Assembly: GCA_004794785.1 (NCBI GenBank)
Contig: SJOL01008662.1
Location: 264,575 to 328,574, forward strand
Origin: Opisthorchis felineus
Taxonomy: Eukaryota; Platyhelminthes; Trematoda; Opisthorchiida; Opisthorchiidae
DNA length: 64,000 nt
Reading direction: 5' to 3'
In this document: piece after piece, positions 59,455 to 64,000 of the stretch
Layout of the letters: each line of letters begins with the position of its first letter
How positions within the stretch are numbered: the first letter of the stretch is position 1
Program-made: the position numbers and the translations under genes
Notes under the pieces: model-generated
What the model saw: only the letters and a program-made list of their open reading frames with translations
What the model was told of the DNA's origin: nothing
Databases searched by the model: none

Positions 59455-61510
59455 GAAAACCAAATTGATTTGCAAATGAGTGTATTTCTCGACATCATAA
59501 CCTTCTTTTCTGTCTTACAGAGTGAGCGATTTATTACTCAGAGATTGTGGTCTGTTGGTGGGTTTGTCCTTAGCGCTAGATCAATCGAAACCTCTAGAGC
59601 AGGCCACTCAAACTAAGTGCTCCGGCTGCTTCTGAAAATTTACATTTAAGCAATAATTCCGCGCATAAATGATAAGCAAATGTGAGGACAGCATCCTCGA
59701 ACGTGCGTCAATCTTCCCGTGATCGCACATACTTGAAACAATTTGAAAAACTTGGAATGTGGTCAGACTGAAGGGATGTTTGTGCTACGAAAAATTAGAA
59801 AAGTGGACGCTGATCTGCACAACAATTCGTTTGTGATAGATAGGCAGTGTGTACTGCCGAAACTAACACTTAGATTATCTGCATACGGAGAAATTTTGGG
59901 TAGAGGCAGAATAGCGGCTAAAATAAGGTTGTGTTTTGATGGCAAATATTTGTCACTGAAACCATATTCAAAATATACATCATTGAGCAATAAGTGATCA
60001 AGTCCAGGTCATGTGAAATTGAATGACTGAATTCTGGTCTCAGCGCTACATGGCAGAGGGTGAGTAACGTTCGATTTCGGTTAGATCAGAATCATTTTCT
60101 TCCCTCTGAGTTTTCGCTGCTCTAAACAATCTTATCCGGTTGTATAGTGGAGGAAAGTGTTCATGAAGTTGGTTTTTGTGTCGGCCCTGCAGGAACGGTC
60201 TGCTTGTTAGACTTCTTCAGTGATCGGACTTTTAGAATGATTGTTGATCCGAATTGTTCATTTAAATTCAAAAGAGCTACGTCGTGGTTGTTTACGCCGA
60301 CGTCGGAAAGATTTTAAACAGCCATCGTGGAAACCCATGACACCAATCCTCTGCTGCCACATTCCTATGTTATTACCATACTACTACATTCTATTCAGTA
60401 GCCAAAATCTACCTCGAATCTGCAAGTAACCTCGCTCTACTGCGTCCAACAGCCGCGTCATCCTGCTGAGTATACCACCATTAGTCATAAGTACCTCAAT
60501 ACAAAATTAAAATGACATGAAACATGACCCGCGCACAATAACTGAACTGAAAATTCTTACGGAAATAGTTCAGCTACATTGTTCTTCATCCTGATAGCCT
60601 ACAATATACTCTACATCTGTCATCGGTGAAAAATGGCGCATTTTACAATTTTTCGTGCTGCTCAGGGACTATATTTTAGGACCTCTGGGGCAAATCCATA
60701 TATTCAAAACTACAATCTACCGTCGTGCAGCTCAGAAAGAGTTAGCTGAAGAACCCTCACTCGGAGGAAATACTATGATTTCCACCAACCTGAAGACTAC
60801 CTCCGTGTCATACAAATCCTCCTAGCCACACCGTTTATGAGCAATGTTGAGTTCAGCAAGACAGCAAGTAGACTATAGCAATAGCTTGGCTTCCCAAATA
60901 GTTTCCACTTTGCTCTGAAACCCCCCTAACTGTCCTAATATATCCTGAGTTATTAGGATATTGACTGAGTGCTTACAATTCCAGTTCCTCAGATCAAGGA
61001 CAGCACTGTTGATTAGACGCCATTTTTGCAGACTACAATAAGATATAATAGTAAGACAAACTAACACTTAAGCCAGCCCATATTGCCGCATGAGGTCAAC
61101 GTCTTCTCTCTGATTGGGTTTGAGCCAGCTCCCACAGTACGTAATTCTCGTTCGGTTTTAAGGTTGAATTGGATGCACATACAACAGGTTCTGATGGGTT
61201 CATTGCATAAGGTTATACCCAAAGCCACACAGATTCGGTGAACTAACAGAACAGTGTAATCAGTATCGCGCCAAATATTCAGCGTGATTGTTGGCTGGTG
61301 ATTCAAATAACTACTTTTAGAAAGTTATATGTTTCCATTGATTGTAGGTTCCCGGGACTATTAGTACTATCTGACTGGGGCTAAAGGGTAAATTCGAGGC
61401 TCGGTATCAAGTGGTCTTCGTAATGAATGCTTATATTTCGAAACTAAATAGGTGACATGGTGGACAGGTATAAGTAAAGGAGTACTATTAAACTGATTGT
61501 AAGTGGAAAC
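59455..61510. other. No recognised gene
   Basis: Frames up to 84 codons, such as 59743-59997 plus, which is also open on minus. No transposon motif or tRNA-like head was seen. Confidence 0.4.
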
Positions 61511-61640
61511 CAAGCGCGAGGGCTGGGATACTGCCAGGCTGTCCAAGCCTAGACAGGGAAGTCGAGAGACGGATGTCGGGTACAAACCACGGACCTTCTG
61601 GTCAGTAAACTCGCGCTCTAACCGCTGAGCCATCCCGTTT
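61511..61640 (-). repeat. tRNA-derived SINE, copy B
   Basis: On minus the head begins ACGGGATGGCTCAGCGGTTA. TGGCTCAGCGG (61632-61622) is a full-consensus A box and GGTTTGTACCC (61588-61578) a degenerate B box. AGAAGGTCCGT between them is shared with 23725-23890. The body has CCTGTCTAGGC and CCTGGCAGTATCCC, shared with 37640-37775. Confidence 0.75.
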
Positions 61641-64000
61641 GAACATTAGCGATCCCACGAGTGTGTGAGAGAATGTTCATTTCCTCAAGTATTCATACCT
61701 ACACCATAATATTAGGCCTGGTGCAGCGGTCGGAATGCTCATTTTACGACTTTGATGACACTTTGATGACATTATTGGTAACCAGTTCCAGGCTGTGTTG
61801 GACAATTACACGATGGTTAGTAACTGGGTATCTGCATCATCATACTTTTATGTGGACTAGGGCACAATGTTTTTCCTGGTTACTGTTTTGACTGTTATTA
61901 TTCAATGTCTGTAGTTCGCCACAGCCGAGTGACCTCGAGTACTTTCGGCGACCCACATATGCAAAGTTCAACTACCGCACACAATTTTAATTGTTAAAAT
62001 GCAAGTAAGCTTCTTAGGTATGAACATACTGCCTTTTCGGATGTTTTCGTCTCAACTGCAGCTGCGTAACTATGCAGCTGTTGTCACCGATTTCACCCTA
62101 CAACCTTGGGGTTAATACAGAGTACATTCATCCTTTCACTGGTTAATTGGATTTTGCTACATAAAAAGCGTGCCAAGACTAGCAACTGCAAATAGGAGTG
62201 GTTACAGCTATATCCCCATGGGTCATAACAACCAGTATAAATAACGCAACTTTATCACTGTTCACCCTTATGATTCTATCGTGAATGTGGAATGTTGCTG
62301 ATATGCAGCAAGCATGATTTCCGACTGATTTCGAAAGAAGCGCGATCCTACAGATTCACTTCGCTGTCACGTTCGACAGTTCACAGTCAACTGGTGATAG
62401 ATTTGTTTAACATATTTATGAACTTCCGCTCACGTTTGGAGTTTGGCTGAAATAAATAGTCACCGGTTTAGGGCAAAATGATGTCAGTTCAGTCATCTGG
62501 ATTGCTTTATTATAACACGATGAATTCCTTCTAGTAAATGTGAAGATGTTCTACAAGTGAGCATGCAGTCGTTCGCTAAATCTGTTTTTTTTCTAAAAGG
62601 GGCTTCGTTATTTAAGCACGAATGTTACGATTGGAATGAAGGGTAACTGACCACCTCCTAAAACGTTCCAGAATCTTCCGACATTTGCGTCCTCACTGAT
62701 TTGTAAGAGGAGCTATTTTTCACAAATAGAAAATGAAATTATTTTCTGAAATAGTGACTGATTTTTGCTTGGCTGTGGTGAGCTGCGATTTACAGAAGTA
62801 CAACGGGAAGACTACCTTATATACGCATCGGAGTTAAAGTAAAAACCATTTAGTTTCGTCAAAATATTGATCACCCGATGTGAAACTGTAACGATTTTAT
62901 TGTCGCCGAAAACTCAATAGGATCACTGGACTATTCAGGTGTTGTTTCCAGGGAAGACATCTGTAGATTATTTGCGCATCATTTTCCCACGCTCGAAATG
63001 CACTAGCGTGGATTATTCTGCCTCCGGATTTATCTCCAAACCTCATGCTACTACGTAGGTTCCATGAGTGCTTTCGCGAGAAAATTCGGTCAATTATGTG
63101 TCTGCATGCAATACTGACTTCAGTGTCAGGTGGTCTATGAAGCAACTGACCCAAATGAAATGTGAGGACGGTTTTACGGATGGGAGCATGTCCTGTTGGC
63201 CCCGCTGGTGAGAGCAGTCAAAAATTTCACGACTGAAGGCGGGGATAAATCTTGCCAACACACTGCCACTTTGATTGCGCCTGTCGGTGATTTTCTCATG
63301 TGATTTAGCTTGTGTACATACGTGTTGCGGCATGTCCATCGGTGTCAACTCATTGATAAATCACTATCCATGTAATAAACCAAGTTGTCTTACATCCTTA
63401 CGAATTTGAGAACATCCGAAATGCTGACATGCAAACGAACCATTTCACCAGAGTCTTGATCCACTTACATCATTATCTGAGGCGCTGTGTAAGACCACTG
63501 TGAAATTAGACAGGCTGTGCGCCTCGAACGCGTGGGCGGATACAGTGTTTTTGATCGTGCACCACCAAGCCAATCTAAACACAACTACAATGTTTAGAGT
63601 CACGTCTTTGTCATTGTGGCTAGATGTTAGGATGTCCCCCCTATAAGAGGTCATTACGGGCCAGTTTTCACCGAAAACACTGGCAGTCAACGAGCAAAAT
63701 TTCTGCAACTTTTGTCACTATTGTACACTTTCCTTGCAATGAACCAATCAGCTTTCATCGAAGGTATGTCTACAAGCCTGATATTTCTCTGCCCCAATAC
63801 ACGCGGGTGTGAAGAGGAAATGTACGTGTATTTAACCGGATTACTACTTGTTCAAATCCCTGGCAATTTAAATTATTAAAGTTCTTTTGTATGTCAGCAT
63901 TTTTAATGGAAGCAGGACAGTAGGTTTCAATTAAAAATGATACTAAAAACAAGACCATTGTTTTGAAATCCAATCTTAGAGGTAGTAAAATTAACTGTAT
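61641..64000. other. No recognised gene
   Basis: The most protein-like stretch is minus 63154-62897 (85 codons) with a second open frame over 63348-63094, but the two are in different phases and match no family I know. CAGCTGC-GTAACTAT-GCAGCTG at 62059-62080 is a near-palindrome. No repeats or transposon motifs otherwise. Confidence 0.35.

Noticed and set aside
1..64000. CRISPR arrays, prokaryotic operons, riboswitches or prophage
   Set aside because: No spaced direct repeats, ribosome-binding sites or long tandem genes occur; all signals are those of a eukaryotic nuclear genome.

Overview
The window looks like nuclear DNA of a large, repeat-rich animal genome, most likely a parasitic flatworm (trematode or diphyllobothriid tapeworm). 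There are no long open frames, operons or prokaryotic signals. The readable content is a mix of decayed retroelements: an RTE-type LINE, a Penelope-like element with a GIY-YIG endonuclease, an LTR-retrotransposon gag remnant, tRNA-derived SINE-like repeats and (AT)n tracts. The flatworm assignment rests on my knowledge of such element families and is inference. Species cannot be named from this sequence.

Layout. About 1.4 kb: a decayed Penelope terminal-repeat fragment. 11.0-11.8 kb: a cluster of diverged repeats with hammerhead-like ribozyme cores. 15.3-16.1 kb (minus): a broken gag of an LTR retrotransposon. 21-26 kb: two (AT)n tracts, two SINE-like repeats and the 3' end of an RTE LINE. 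27-33 kb: several weak candidate exons; two of them have compatible splice phase. 34.6-37.6 kb (minus): a nearly full-length but dead RTE LINE with endonuclease, a reverse transcriptase containing a large internal deletion, and a short ATC-repeat tail. A SINE-like repeat lies just beyond it. 45.4-48.5 kb (plus): a 3 kb Penelope-like element with inverted 122-bp terminal repeats, each carrying a hammerhead-like core. 53.0 and 55.6 kb: a 172-bp direct repeat differing at one base. 56-59.1 kb: candidate exons. 59.16-59.45 kb: a striking 188-bp hairpin whose tip folds as a three-way junction with a hammerhead-type core.

The most interesting theme is self-cleaving-ribozyme-like structure in two settings: the known association with Penelope-like terminal repeats, and a separate dispersed repeat (59.2 kb, 11.4 kb, probably 11.06 and 11.65 kb, with a tail-only copy at 42.15 kb). 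No protein-coding host gene could be identified with confidence. Candidate exons are given low scores and rest on splice-like borders and open frame only.
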